A DNA stretch of 64,000 nucleotides from positions 124,001 to 188,000 of the forward strand of contig JAGFXX010000001.1 of assembly GCA_017599285.1 (NCBI GenBank). The letters run 5' to 3'. Source of the DNA: Cereibacter azotoformans. Lineage in GTDB: Bacteria; Pseudomonadota; Alphaproteobacteria; Rhodobacterales; Rhodobacteraceae. The first letter of the stretch is position 1, and each line of letters begins with the position of its first letter. Below the pieces are notes generated by a model. That model made no database searches. It was given only the letters and a program-made list of their open reading frames with translations, and was not told the origin of the DNA. The position numbers and the translations under genes are program-made. Positions 48,845 to 57,359 of the stretch are shown piece by piece.

Positions 48845-50563
48845 TCAGGTGCGGACGCCGGCAAAGCGGGTCTGCCACTCGGCCCGTTCCTCGTCGGTGA
48901 TCTTGCGGAAGAGCACGTCCGGCGTCGTGAAGGCATGGCCCGCCGGGAGCCGCTCGAGCGCCGCGGCCACATCGGTGGGCCAGCTCCAGTCGTCGCAGCC
49001 GAGCGAGGCCATCGTCGAGGCCGCCGCATCCGGGATGAAGGGCCGCGAGATCACCGCGTAGAGCCGGATCAGGTTCAGCGAAAGGCGGATCATCGCCTGT
49101 GCCCGCTCGGGATCGGTCTTGACCACCGTCCACGGCGCGGCGGATTGCAGGTATTCGTTCCCGGCGACCCACAGCGCCCGCAGCTCGGTCGCGGCCTTGC
49201 GGATCTCCATCGCCTCCATGCAGGATTCGTAGGCGGCCAGCCGCTCCTGCAGCTCGGCGATCAGCTGGTGCTCGCGCTCGCCGAAGGCCCCGCCCGCAGG
49301 CACCGTCTCGCCGAACTTCGAGCGGCAGAACTTGGTCACGCGGCTGACGAGGTTGCCCAACACGTCGGCCAGATCCTTGTTGACCGAGGCCTGGAAGTTC
49401 TCCCAGGTGAACTCGCTGTCCGAGTTCTCCGGCGCGTGGGACAGAAGCCACCAGCGCCAGTAGTCGGCAGGCAGGATCGAGAGCGCCTGGTCCATGAACA
49501 CGCCGCGGCCCTGGCTGGTCGAGAACTGGCCGCCGTCATAGTTCAGGTAGTTGAAGGACTTGATGTAATCCACCAGCTTCCACGGCTCGCGCGAGCCCAT
49601 GATGGTCGCGGGGAAGGAGAGCGTGTGGAAGGGCACGTTGTCCTTGCCCATGAACTGGACGTAGCGCACATCCCCGGCGCCCTTGTCGGTGCGCCACCAG
49701 CGTTCCCAGTCGGCCTCCGTCTTGCCGTTGGCGTCGGCCCATTCCGCGGTGCCGGCAATGTATTCGATCGGCGCGTCGAACCAGACGTAGAAGACCTTGC
49801 CCTCCATCCCCGGCCAGGGCTGGTCGCCCTTCTTCACCGGCACGCCCCAGTGCAGGTCGCGCGTGATGCCGCGGTCCTGCAGCCCGTCGCCGTCATGGAG
49901 CCACTTCTTCGCGATCGAGGTGGTCAGCACCGGCCAGTCGGTCTTGCTGTCGATCCAGGCCTCGATCTCGTCCTTCAGCGCGCGCTGGCGCAGGTAGAGG
50001 TGCTTGGTCTCGCGCACCTCGAGATCGGTCGAGCCCGAGATCGCCGACCGCGGGTTGATCAGGTCGGTGGGGTCGAGCTGCTTGGTGCAGTTCTCGCACT
50101 GGTCGCCGCGGGCCTTGTCATAGCCGCAGTTCGGGCAGGTGCCCTCGATGTAGCGGTCGGGCAGGAAGCGGTTGTCGGCGACCGAGAAGACCTGCCGCTC
50201 GCTGACTTCCTCGATGAAGCCGTTTTCGGCGAGTTGCCCCGCGAAATGCTGGGTCAGCCGGTGGTTCCGCGCGCTCGACGAGCGGCCGAAGTGGTCGAAC
50301 GACAGGCGGAAGCCCGCGGCGATCTCCTTCTGGATCTCGTGCATCTCGGCGCAGTAGACCTCGACCGGCTTGCCGGCCTTGGCGGCGGCCAGCTCGGCCG
50401 GCGTTCCGTGCTCGTCGGTGGCGCAGATGAACATCACCTCATGGCCGCGGCCGCGCATGTAGCGGGCGTAGAGATCGGCCGGAAGCTGGCTTCCGACGAG
50501 ATTGCCCAGGTGCTTGATCCCGTTGATATAGGGGATCGCCGAAGTGATGAGTATCCGCGCCAT
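48845..50563 (-). CDS. metG: Methionyl-tRNA synthetase
   Basis: A 572-residue class I synthetase. The HIGH-equivalent is in [14 protein letters not shown], the zinc knuckle is [17 protein letters not shown], the anticodon-binding helix bundle fills the C-terminal third, and the KMSKS-equivalent reads QFSTS in [11 protein letters not shown]. It lacks the C-terminal dimerisation domain of E. coli MetG. ATG 50563 gives [15 protein letters not shown], the usual MetG N terminus. The gene is leftward and followed by the repeat. Confidence 0.96.
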   Translation of the reverse strand: MARILITSAIPYINGIKHLGNLVGSQLPADLYARYMRGRGHEVMFICATDEHGTPAELAAAKAGKPVEVYCAEMHEIQKEIAAGFRLSFDHFGRSSSARNHRLTQHFAGQLAENGFIEEVSERQVFSVADNRFLPDRYIEGTCPNCGYDKARGDQCENCTKQLDPTDLINPRSAISGSTDLEVRETKHLYLRQRALKDEIEAWIDSKTDWPVLTTSIAKKWLHDGDGLQDRGITRDLHWGVPVKKGDQPWPGMEGKVFYVWFDAPIEYIAGTAEWADANGKTEADWERWWRTDKGAGDVRYVQFMGKDNVPFHTLSFPATIMGSREPWKLVDYIKSFNYLNYDGGQFSTSQGRGVFMDQALSILPADYWRWWLLSHAPENSDSEFTWENFQASVNKDLADVLGNLVSRVTKFCRSKFGETVPAGGAFGEREHQLIAELQERLAAYESCMEAMEIRKAATELRALWVAGNEYLQSAAPWTVVKTDPERAQAMIRLSLNLIRLYAVISRPFIPDAAASTMASLGCDDWSWPTDVAAALERLPAGHAFTTPDVLFRKITDEERAEWQTRFAGVRT

Positions 50564-50670
50564 GCCCAGAAATCCCTGTGTCCCGACCGCGCGCTGTTTA
50601 GCGCCGGACGCACGCGAGGGCCAGAGGATGATTGCGCGGCCGGCGCATCGGGTCGCCCTGCGGGTCGGGG

Positions 50671-51267
50671 TCAGTCGGGGGCGCGGCTCTCGATCTCGAG
50701 CCCCTGGCGCGCGCGGCGCAGGAACCAGCCCGCCGGCGGCTCCATCCGGGCGCGGAGGCGGCCAAGCCGCCAGCGCCCGCCCGGCGCGGGGGCAAGCTGC
50801 CAGCGCGTCTCGATCCCCGTCGCCCCGCCGGCCGGCGTGAGCAGCAGCCCGATCGGCGGATCGGCTCCGGCGGCCGCCGCGCCGGCTTCGGCGGCCAGAT
50901 GCAGACGGCGCACCGGCGTCAGCGGCGGCGGCTCGGGCAGTTCGGCCACCACCAGCGGCACCGCGCCCGACCGCAGCGCCTCTTCCATCGACCAGAGCAG
51001 ATCCTCGGGCCGCCGGGTGCGGGCGAGGATCAGCCGGCCCGGTTCGGCAAAGGCGCAGACCCCGTCGGGATAAAGCCGCTCGGGCCGCCATCCGGGATGG
51101 ATCCAGACCACCGGCCCCCGCATCTCGGCCATCAGCAGGATCGCGAGCAGCCGCCGCGCCGGGCCGCAGAATTCGTGCACCCTTCCCCGTGCGAGCGAGA
51201 GATCGCCCACCAGCCGCTGCATTGGCCGCACCCGTGCGCCCTGAGGGTCGAGAAGCTGAGTCGTCAT
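50671..51267 (-). CDS. imuA: ImuA-like (COG4544) SOS protein
   Basis: A 198-residue RecA-like protein of the ImuA/COG4544 type. [33 protein letters not shown] is the N-terminal signature, and [20 protein letters not shown] and [26 protein letters not shown] follow. In other bacteria ImuA helps mutagenic repair with ImuB and DnaE2. Neither partner is adjacent; metG follows 107 bp downstream. A perfect LexA box is 17 bp upstream of the ATG. The family call is moderate to good; the partner-less context is notable. Confidence 0.78.
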   Translation of the reverse strand: MTTQLLDPQGARVRPMQRLVGDLSLARGRVHEFCGPARRLLAILLMAEMRGPVVWIHPGWRPERLYPDGVCAFAEPGRLILARTRRPEDLLWSMEEALRSGAVPLVVAELPEPPPLTPVRRLHLAAEAGAAAAGADPPIGLLLTPAGGATGIETRWQLAPAPGGRWRLGRLRARMEPPAGWFLRRARQGLEIESRAPD

Positions 51268-51283
51268 GCGCCAACCCTTGCAT

Positions 51284-51298
51284 GTTCGCCCTGTGTTC
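51284..51298. promoter_or_regulatory. LexA (SOS) box of imuA-like gene
   Basis: GTTCGCCCTGTGTTC matches GTTC-N7-GTTC exactly. It lies 17 bp upstream of the leftward imuA-like ATG and 74 bp from the rightward aldo/keto reductase. With the gene's family this gives a strong SOS assignment. Confidence 0.78.
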
Positions 51299-51372
51299 TC
51301 AATCCCTCTGGCCGGGGCAACCTTGCCATCGCGGGTGGGTGGGCTAGGCTGCATCCGCAGAAAAGGAGCCCC

Positions 51373-52416
51373 ATGATGAAGCTGATCCCGCTGGGTCGCA
51401 CCGACCTGACCGTCTCCGAATTCTGCCTCGGCACGATGACCTGGGGCAGCCAGAACAGCGAGGCCGAGGCCCATGCCCAGATCGATCTCGCGCTCGATCA
51501 GGGGGTGAATTTCCTCGACACGGCCGAGATGTATCCCACCAACCCCGTCCTGCCCGAGACCGTCGGCCGGACCGAGACGATCATCGGACACTGGCTTGCC
51601 GCGCGCGGCGGGCGCGACCGGATCGTGCTTGCGAGCAAGATCACCGGCGAGGGGAGCCCCGCCGTCCGCGACGGCGAGCCGGTGACGCCGACGAGCCTCC
51701 GCCGGGCCCTCGAAGGCTCGCTCGGGCGGCTGAAGACCGATCATGTCGATCTCTACCAGATCCACTGGCCGAACCGCGGCTCCTACCATTTCCGCAAGAT
51801 GTGGAGCTACGCGCCCCCCGGCGGCGCCGAGGCCGTGCGCGAGAACATGCTCGCCGTGCTCGAGGAGGCGCAGGCGCTGGTGGCCGAGGGCAAGGTGCGC
51901 CACATCGGCCTGTCGAACGAGACGGTCTGGGGGGCGGCGCAATGGCTCTCGCTGGCCGACCGGCACGGGTTGCCGCGGATGGCGACGATCCAGAACGAAT
52001 ATTCGCTCCTCTGCCGGCAGTTCGACACCGACTGGGCCGAGCTGTCCGTGCTCGAGGAGATGCCGCTTCTGGCCTATTCGCCGCTGGCGGCGGGGCTTCT
52101 GTCGGGAAAATATGCGGGCGACGTGACGCCGGACGGTTCGCGGCGCGAACGCAACGCGACGCTGGGCGGGCGGGTCACCCCCACCGTCTTCGAGGCGGTG
52201 GCGGGGTATCTGGGCATCGCCGCGCGGCATGGGCTCGATCCGTGCCAGATGGCGCTGGCCTTCTGCCGCACGCGGCCCTTCCCGGTGATCCCGATCATCG
52301 GCGCGACGTCGCTCGACCAGCTGCGGACCAACCTCGGCGCGGCGCGGCTGGTGCTCGATCCCGAGGTGCTGGCCGAGATCGCCGCCGCGCGTCGCGCCTG
52401 GCCCGCGCCCTTCTGA
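51373..52416 (+). CDS. Aldo/keto reductase (Tas-like)
   Basis: A 347-residue aldo/keto reductase close in length and sequence to E. coli Tas. The catalytic Asp and Tyr are in FLDTAEMYPT, the Lys in VLASKITG, and the His in YQIHWPNRG; IGLSNETVWG and the C-terminal IPIIGATSLDQL bind NADP. The substrate is unknown. ATG 51373 has AAGGAG at 51362-51367; ATG 51376 could also serve. Confidence 0.88.
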   Translation: MMKLIPLGRTDLTVSEFCLGTMTWGSQNSEAEAHAQIDLALDQGVNFLDTAEMYPTNPVLPETVGRTETIIGHWLAARGGRDRIVLASKITGEGSPAVRDGEPVTPTSLRRALEGSLGRLKTDHVDLYQIHWPNRGSYHFRKMWSYAPPGGAEAVRENMLAVLEEAQALVAEGKVRHIGLSNETVWGAAQWLSLADRHGLPRMATIQNEYSLLCRQFDTDWAELSVLEEMPLLAYSPLAAGLLSGKYAGDVTPDGSRRERNATLGGRVTPTVFEAVAGYLGIAARHGLDPCQMALAFCRTRPFPVIPIIGATSLDQLRTNLGAARLVLDPEVLAEIAAARRAWPAPF

Positions 52417-52443
52417 AAGCCCTTGCAGAGGCGCCCGCCTTCG

Positions 52444-52464
52444 CGTCCTCTGGCCCGGAGGACG
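52444..52464 (+). terminator. Hairpin after aldo/keto reductase
   Basis: CGTCCTC and GAGGACG pair over seven bases with a 7-base loop, 28 bp after the reductase stop and before the lipoprotein gene. No U-tract follows, so activity is uncertain. Confidence 0.35.
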
Positions 52465-52498
52465 GGCGGGCCGCCCTTGGGGGACGAAACGAGACGAC

Positions 52499-52930
52499 AT
52501 GCGCCGATCGCTCTTCCTTGTGGCATTGATTGCACTGGGTGCATGCAGCCTCGGCTCCGGCTCCGGCTCGGGCGGGGACGATGCCCGGTCGCTGGCGACG
52601 CCAGCCGTCGAGGAGACGGCGCTGGCCGAGCCCGAGGCGGCGGCCGCCGTGCCCGCCCCCCCGGCGACGTCCCCGACCGAGGCCGCCCCTGTGGCGAAAT
52701 CCCCAAGCCAGCTTGCCTGCGAGGCAAGCGGCGGGCGCTACCTGCGGGTGAAGGCGCTTTTCACCTGCGTGAAGACCCCGCGCGACGCCGGCAAACGCTG
52801 CACGCGCGAGTCGGACTGTTCGGGCCGGTGCCTCGCCCGCTCGCAGAGCTGTGCGCCCTTCGATCCCCTCCTGGGCTGCAACGACATCCTGGACGATGAG
52901 GGGCGGAGGACCACGCTATGTCTCGACTGA
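52499..52930 (+). CDS. Cys-rich lipoprotein of unknown function
   Basis: A 143-residue predicted lipoprotein: MRRSLFLVALIALGACSLGS contains the lipobox LGAC with the lipid-accepting Cys16. After a Ser/Gly- and Ala/Pro-rich linker (about 18-70), the C-terminal half holds eight cysteines (LACEASGG, LFTCVKTP, RCTRESDCSGRCLARSQSC, LGCNDI, TLCLD), which probably form disulfides in the periplasm. No family is recognised. It overlaps the next gene by 13 bp. Confidence 0.72.
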   Translation: MRRSLFLVALIALGACSLGSGSGSGGDDARSLATPAVEETALAEPEAAAAVPAPPATSPTEAAPVAKSPSQLACEASGGRYLRVKALFTCVKTPRDAGKRCTRESDCSGRCLARSQSCAPFDPLLGCNDILDDEGRRTTLCLD

Positions 52931-53421
52931 GGCTTCTGCCCCTGCTGCTGCTGGCCGCCTGCGCATCCCGCGCGCCGGAACCCCCTCCTGCCAGCTTCCG
53001 CGATACCGGCCAGCCGATCTGGTCGAACGCGGTGTTCGAGCCGGCGCGCATCGCGGGCGAGTGGCGCGAGGTGGCGGCCTTCGCACCCCCCGGCGCCTGC
53101 CGTCCCGGCGGTGCCTCGATCCAGCCCGCGGCGGGAGGGCTCGAGATCCGCGGGCGCCTCTGCCTTGGCGGGCGCGAGACCGCGCTTGCCGGTCCGCTGG
53201 ACGTCACCGGGCCCGGCCGGCTTCTTCCTGCGGGGGGAACCGAGCCCTGGTGGGTGCTGTGGGTGGATACGGACTATCGCACCCTCGCCATCGGCACGCC
53301 CTCGGGCCGGTTCGGCTTCGTGCTGAACCGGGGCGGGCCGCTGCCGCCCGACCGTCTGACCGCGGCCCGCGAGATCCTCGAATGGAACGGCTACGACCTG
53401 GGGCGGTTGGCCCTGTTCTGA
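52918..53421 (+). CDS. Lipocalin-like lipoprotein
   Basis: A 167-residue predicted lipoprotein (MSRLRLLPLLLLAACASRAP; lipobox LAAC). The mature part resembles the Blc/lipocalin fold, with the N-terminal lipocalin motif in RIAGEWREVAAF and WWVLWVDTDYRTLAIGTPSGRFGFVLNR as the strand that follows. Bacterial lipocalins sit in the outer membrane and bind lipids. It overlaps the lipoprotein upstream and is followed 14 bp later by a small secreted protein. Confidence 0.75.
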   Translation: MSRLRLLPLLLLAACASRAPEPPPASFRDTGQPIWSNAVFEPARIAGEWREVAAFAPPGACRPGGASIQPAAGGLEIRGRLCLGGRETALAGPLDVTGPGRLLPAGGTEPWWVLWVDTDYRTLAIGTPSGRFGFVLNRGGPLPPDRLTAAREILEWNGYDLGRLALF

Positions 53422-53435
53422 CGTCAGGAGTGCTC

Positions 53436-53810
53436 ATGCTGCGACCGACCCTCGTCCTTCTCTGCCTGGCCATGCCCGCCCTTGCCGACGAGAGCCCGTG
53501 GCTCGGCGACTGGGCCGCCGACCCGGACTGGTGCGCGCAGGCGGGGCGGACGGGCGAGGTGCCCGAAGCCCCCATCCGCATCACCGACAGCGAGTTGCTG
53601 GGCTACGAGAACCGCTGCCGGATCACCGAAACCGACCCGTTGCAGATCCTGCCCGGAGCGGAGCTGGTGCTCGAATGCGTGGCCGAGGGCGAATCCTTTG
53701 CCGATGCGCGGCTGCTGGTGATCGACGCCGCCGACTCGATGCTGATGCTGGTTCCGGGGGCCGAGCCGCTCCGTCTCAGCCGCTGCCCGGACGGCGCCGC
53801 TGCGGAGTGA
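53436..53810 (+). CDS. Small secreted protein of unknown function
   Basis: A 124-residue protein with a clear signal peptide (MLRPTLVLLCLAMPALADES, cleavage after ALA). The mature part, about 105 residues, has four cysteines (DWCAQAG, NRCRITE, LECVAEG, SRCPDG) and begins SPWLGDWAADPDWC. No family is recognised. ATG 53436 has AGGAG at 53426-53430. It is probably co-transcribed with the two lipoproteins upstream. Confidence 0.7.
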   Translation: MLRPTLVLLCLAMPALADESPWLGDWAADPDWCAQAGRTGEVPEAPIRITDSELLGYENRCRITETDPLQILPGAELVLECVAEGESFADARLLVIDAADSMLMLVPGAEPLRLSRCPDGAAAE

Positions 53811-53817
53811 GGCGGGC

Positions 53818-54504
53818 TCACACCAGCCGGCGGAAGGTCGGAACCGGCCCGGAATTGTCGAAGAAGGGCACGCCGGCCGAGCCCTCGCCGTTCGCCAGCA
53901 GGGCAGAGACTTCGGCCAGCACCACTTCGGTGATGAAGGGCAGATCCAGCCGCCGCGCCTGTTCGAGAGGCAGCCACTGAAGATGCGAAAGCTCGTCGCA
54001 GGCGGCCGAGAAATCCTCGGGATCGCCGGCCAGGCGCGCGGCATCGGCCAGGAAGAAGCGCGCGTCGAACCGGCGCGGGCGGCCGGGCGGCGTGATGGCG
54101 CGGAAGACGAAGCGCAGCGCCGAGCCATCCGGCACAAGCCCGCGGGCCGCGAAACCGCGCCAGCCCTGCGGGGCCTCCCAGCGGCCGGGCAGGCCGAGCG
54201 GCAGGCCGGTCTCTTCCCACAGCTCGCGGATCGCGGCGGCCGCCAGGGCCGAGGCGCCCGGCGCGTCCTGGCCCAGCCGGCGCAGGCAGTCGGGGGCCGG
54301 CAGGGCCGCCAACGGCACGTCGGCGTCCACCGCATCCACGGCACCGCCCGGAAAGACGAACTTCGACGGCATGAAGGCCGCGGCCGCGCCGCGCATTCCC
54401 ATCAGGACCTGCGGCCCCGACGCCCCGTCGCGCAACAGGATGACCGTGGCCGCGGGCCTGATCCGCGTCTTGTCATCCGCTGCCGGTTCTGCTGCCAAAT
54501 CCAT
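53818..54504 (-). CDS. Nudix hydrolase
   Basis: A 228-residue Nudix protein. The Nudix box is around GGAVDAVDADV and AIRELWEETGLPLG, with an insertion of about 30 residues inside the usual 23-residue motif. This long form is found in the NUDT7/CoA-hydrolase-like and NUDT19-like groups. The substrate cannot be assigned. It overlaps DUF983 by 32 bp, so the two are co-expressed. Confidence 0.82.
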   Translation of the reverse strand: MDLAAEPAADDKTRIRPAATVILLRDGASGPQVLMGMRGAAAAFMPSKFVFPGGAVDAVDADVPLAALPAPDCLRRLGQDAPGASALAAAAIRELWEETGLPLGLPGRWEAPQGWRGFAARGLVPDGSALRFVFRAITPPGRPRRFDARFFLADAARLAGDPEDFSAACDELSHLQWLPLEQARRLDLPFITEVVLAEVSALLANGEGSAGVPFFDNSGPVPTFRRLV

Positions 54505-54883
54505 GCATCCTCTTCGCCCATTGCAGGCCCACCATGGCGCCTTTGAGGCGGGGCAGCAAGAAGAGCGAGAGGGCGACCGTGCCGATCCCGAAGATGGTGG
54601 CCAGCATGGCCGGATCGGGGCGGAACTCGACGAAGGCCCACAGGATGACCGGCGCCATCAGGTGGCCGACAATGAGGATGGTGAGATAGGCCGGCCCGTC
54701 GTCGGCGCGGTGGTGATGGAGGCTCTCGCCGCAGACCGGACAGTTGTCGCGCACCGTCAGATAGCCACGCATCATCGGACCCGAGCCGCAGCGGGGGCAG
54801 ACCCGGTTCCACCCGCGCCAGAGCGCGGGACCGAGAAGCCGCTCTTCGTCCTCGGCTTCGAAATCCAGTGAACCGTCCCGCAT
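54473..54883 (-). CDS. DUF983 membrane protein
   Basis: A 136-residue DUF983 protein. A zinc-ribbon-like segment (VCPRCGSGPMMRGYLTVRDNCPVCGESLHHHRADD) is followed by two TM helices (YLTILIVGHLMAPVILWAFV and MLATIFGIGTVALSLFLLPRL). The function is not known. ATG 54883 has GGAGG directly upstream; an ATG six codons earlier lacks it. The gene ends within the start of the Nudix gene. Confidence 0.83.
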   Translation of the reverse strand: MRDGSLDFEAEDEERLLGPALWRGWNRVCPRCGSGPMMRGYLTVRDNCPVCGESLHHHRADDGPAYLTILIVGHLMAPVILWAFVEFRPDPAMLATIFGIGTVALSLFLLPRLKGAMVGLQWAKRMHGFGSRTGSG

Positions 54884-55084
54884 GCTGCCTCCGACTCGCA
54901 AGCACTCTCCGGATGCCGAACGTGCGAGGCAGCGCCCTGTTCCGATATGGCGCGGATCTTAATCCATGTGTTTCGGATTCATCTATTGCGATTTTCGGCC
55001 AAGCCGCGACGGAACCCCGGCCGGGGGGCGTATGAGATGCGCAAACAGGCAGCAGCGGCTGTCGCGACGCAAGGAGATACAGAG

Positions 55085-55726
55085 ATGACTCGTTCCACCA
55101 TGCTGAAGGCTGCAGCCCTCACGGCCCTTGTCCTGTCTGCGGGGGGCGCGATCGCCCAGCAGGGTCAGGGGATGGGCCCGGGGGCCGGACAGGGTCAGGG
55201 GATGGGCCAGATGGGCCAGGGGCAGGGAATGGGGCCCGGCCCTTGCGCGCAGGGCGCCGACTGCCCCGCGGCGGGCATGGGTATGGGACCCGGCGCGGGC
55301 GCTGACCGCGGCCGGGGCGGCTTTGGCCCGCGTGGCCCGATGATGGACTTCGAGGCCCTCGACACGGATGGCAACGGCACGGTGACACGGGCCGAACTGG
55401 AAGCGGCCCGCGCGGCGCGCGTGGAGAATGCCGATGCGAACGGCGACGGCCTGCTTTCGGCCGAAGAGCTGACCGCGCTGCATGCCGCACGGATGATGCC
55501 GCGGATCGAGGCCAAGACCCGGCGCATGATCGAGCGGTTCGACGCGAACGGCGACGGGATGCTCTCGGTTTCGGAACTGGCCGCCGGGCCCGGTCCGCTG
55601 ATGTTCTTCGACCGTCTGGATGCGGATGGCGACGGCACGCTGACCCGGGAAGAGGCGCAGGCCGCCGGGAAGTCCCGCGGCCGCGGCCACCACGGCCACC
55701 ACGGCCCGCGGTTCTTCGACCGCTGA
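55085..55726 (+). CDS. Secreted EF-hand protein
   Basis: A 213-residue exported protein: signal peptide to about residue 24 (MTRSTMLKAAALTALVLSAG, GAIAQ), a Gly/Gln/Met-rich segment (25-72, repeated GQGMG), then four canonical EF-hand loops at 93-104, 117-128, 153-164 and 179-190, each with Asp at position 1, Gly at 6 and Glu at 12. The His-rich tail GHHGHHG ends the protein. It should bind Ca2+ and perhaps other metals in the periplasm. AAGGAG at 55070-55075 supports ATG 55085. The sigma factor follows. Confidence 0.85.
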   Translation: MTRSTMLKAAALTALVLSAGGAIAQQGQGMGPGAGQGQGMGQMGQGQGMGPGPCAQGADCPAAGMGMGPGAGADRGRGGFGPRGPMMDFEALDTDGNGTVTRAELEAARAARVENADANGDGLLSAEELTALHAARMMPRIEAKTRRMIERFDANGDGMLSVSELAAGPGPLMFFDRLDADGDGTLTREEAQAAGKSRGRGHHGHHGPRFFDR

Positions 55727-55736
55727 GACGGTGTCT

Positions 55737-55766
55737 CCCGCCCGGCGCCGTGTGTCGCCGGGCGGG
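55737..55766 (+). other. Strong hairpin between EF-hand gene and sigma gene
   Basis: CCCGCCCGGCG and CGCCGGGCGGG form an 11-bp stem with an 8-base loop, 11 bp after the EF-hand stop. It is followed by AAATTG, so there is no U-tract. It may attenuate transcription between the EF-hand and sigma genes or protect the upstream mRNA. Confidence 0.45.
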
Positions 55767-55807
55767 AAATTGCAGGTTCGGCACGGTTGCGCTAGTCCGG
55801 GAACAGG

Positions 55808-56401
55808 ATGGAAATGCCGTTCGACGCCCTTTCCGACGTCTCTGACGAGGCGTTGCTCGTGCTCTACGCCAACGGTGACCCGGCGGCGGCGCGGGCGCTG
55901 ACGCTGCGGCTGGCTCCTCGGGTGCTGGCCGTGGCCACGCGGATGCTGTCGGACCGGGCCGAGGCCGAGGATGTGACGCAGGAGGCGATGCTCCGGCTCT
56001 GGCGCGTCGCGCCCGACTGGCGGCAGGGCGAGGCGCGGGTCTCGACCTGGCTCTACCGGGTGGTGTGCAACCTCTGCACCGACCGGCTGCGCGGCCGTCG
56101 CCGGCGGGCCTCGACGACCCTCGATGATGCACCCGAGCCGTGCGACGCCGCTCCGGGTGTCGAGGCGGCCATGATCGAGGGCGATCGGATGCGGGCGCTC
56201 GACGCGGCGCTGGCGGCGCTGCCCGAACGCCAGCGGCAGGCGGTGGTGCTGCGCCACCTCGAGGGGCTCTCGAATCCCGAGATCGCCGAGGTGATGCAGG
56301 TCGGGGTCGAGGCGGTCGAGAGCCTGACCGCGCGGGGCAAGCGGGCTCTGGCGGCGCTGCTCGCGGGGCAGCGGGCCGAACTGGGTTATGGAGAAGGCTG
56401 A
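55808..56401 (+). CDS. ECF-type RNA polymerase sigma factor
   Basis: A 197-residue ECF sigma factor. Region 2 (about 20-85) reads DPAAARALTLRLAPRVLAVATRMLSDRAEAEDVTQEAMLRLWRVAP with the -10-recognition helix; region 4 (about 130-185) reads LDAALAALPERQRQAVVLRHLEGLSNPEIAEVMQVGVEAVESLTARGKRALAA. ATG 55808 or 55814 may serve. It is followed at once (1 bp gap) by a one-TM protein that is probably its anti-sigma factor. The regulon is unknown. Confidence 0.9.
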   Translation: MEMPFDALSDVSDEALLVLYANGDPAAARALTLRLAPRVLAVATRMLSDRAEAEDVTQEAMLRLWRVAPDWRQGEARVSTWLYRVVCNLCTDRLRGRRRRASTTLDDAPEPCDAAPGVEAAMIEGDRMRALDAALAALPERQRQAVVLRHLEGLSNPEIAEVMQVGVEAVESLTARGKRALAALLAGQRAELGYGEG

Positions 56402-56402
56402 G

Positions 56403-56759
56403 ATGCGCGACAGCGATCTGGACGATCTTTTTGCCGAGGCGCGGCGAGAGTCTCCCGCGCCCTCCGCCGATCTGATGATGCGGATCCTTGCGGATGCGGC
56501 TGCCGAGATGCCGGTGCAACCGGCGCCGGTCCGGTCCGTGCCGCGGCGGACGGCAGGCGCCCGGTTCGCGCTCTTCGGCGGCGGAGGGCTCTTTGCCGGC
56601 CTCGCGACCGCAACGCTGGTCGGGGTCTGGATCGGCATCGCCCAGCCGCCTGTTGCCGAGGTGCTCTGGCCGGGCACCTCGGGCGACCCGCTGGAAACGA
56701 TGGACCTCGCGCCCGGTTACGAACTCTTTGCAAGCCTCGACGCGCCGGTGGAAGGCTGA
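56403..56759 (+). CDS. Probable anti-sigma factor (single TM)
   Basis: A 118-residue protein with a cytoplasmic N-terminal part (1-50, DLDDLFAEARRESPAPSADLMMRILADAA), one TM helix (about 55-80, FALFGGGGLFAGLATATLVGVWIGIA) and a short periplasmic tail. This is the layout of small anti-sigma factors. No zinc-binding HxxxCxxC motif is present. ATG 56403 overlaps the region just past the sigma stop and has GAGAAGG six bases upstream. The function is inferred from layout. Confidence 0.7.
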   Translation: MRDSDLDDLFAEARRESPAPSADLMMRILADAAAEMPVQPAPVRSVPRRTAGARFALFGGGGLFAGLATATLVGVWIGIAQPPVAEVLWPGTSGDPLETMDLAPGYELFASLDAPVEG

Positions 56760-56762
56760 GAC

Positions 56763-57278
56763 ATGACCGAGATGACACCCAAGCCCACGCCGCGCTCGCC
56801 GCTCTGGATGAGGATCGCGCTGGCCGTTTCCCTTGCTGTCAACCTGGCCATCGTCGGGGTCGCGGGAGGATCGTTCTGGCGCGTGCATTCCGAGGGCGGG
56901 ATGCGGGGCCCGGTGCGCGACCTGGGTTTTGGCCCCTTCTCCGAGGCGCTGGCGCCCGAGGATCGCAGGGAGATGCGGCAAGCCTTCCTCGACCAGCGGG
57001 GCGACTTCCGCCAGGTGCGCCGCGAGATGCGCGAGGATTTCCGCACGATGCTGGCGACCCTGCGGGCCGAGCCCTTCGATCCCGTCGCCCTGCAGGCCGT
57101 CCTCGACCGGCAGCAGCGGCGCGGGGCCGAGGCCGCGGCGCTGGGCTCGCGGCTTCTGGCAAGCCGGATCGAGGCCATGACCCCGGCCGAGCGTCGCGCC
57201 TTCGCCACCCGGCTCGAGGCGAGCCTGACCCGCAAGGGCCATCACGGCGAGCGCCACGAGGCGCGCGGGCGCGACTGA
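56763..57278 (+). CDS. CnrX/Spy-like periplasmic heavy-metal sensor
   Basis: A 171-residue protein with one N-terminal TM anchor (about 16-38) and a helical periplasmic domain rich in Arg, Glu and Asp (EDRREMRQAFLDQRGDFRQVRREMREDFRTMLATLRAEPFDP and MTPAERRAFATRLE). The helix pattern matches the CnrX/CpxP/Spy group of periplasmic sensors. A His-bearing C-terminal tail (GHHGERHE) resembles the tail of the EF-hand protein. It starts three bases after the anti-sigma stop and is likely the sensor that controls it. Confidence 0.78.
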   Translation: MTEMTPKPTPRSPLWMRIALAVSLAVNLAIVGVAGGSFWRVHSEGGMRGPVRDLGFGPFSEALAPEDRREMRQAFLDQRGDFRQVRREMREDFRTMLATLRAEPFDPVALQAVLDRQQRRGAEAAALGSRLLASRIEAMTPAERRAFATRLEASLTRKGHHGERHEARGRD

Positions 57279-57359
57279 TCCCCGCGCTTCTGTCGCACTG
57301 CGGCATCCCACGGGAGCCGCCGCGACGGCGCCAGCGCGACTCCTGGTTCGGCCGAAGGA

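Noticed and set aside
48845-51283. Apparent fusion of metG to an upstream open frame on the minus strand
   Set aside because: MetG starts normally at 50563. The in-frame extension covers the imuA-like gene in the wrong frame and lacks any recognised domain.
55011-55032. ECF-type promoter (GGAAC ... CGTA) upstream of the EF-hand gene
   Set aside because: The spacer is only 13 bases, shorter than the 15-17 usual for ECF promoters.
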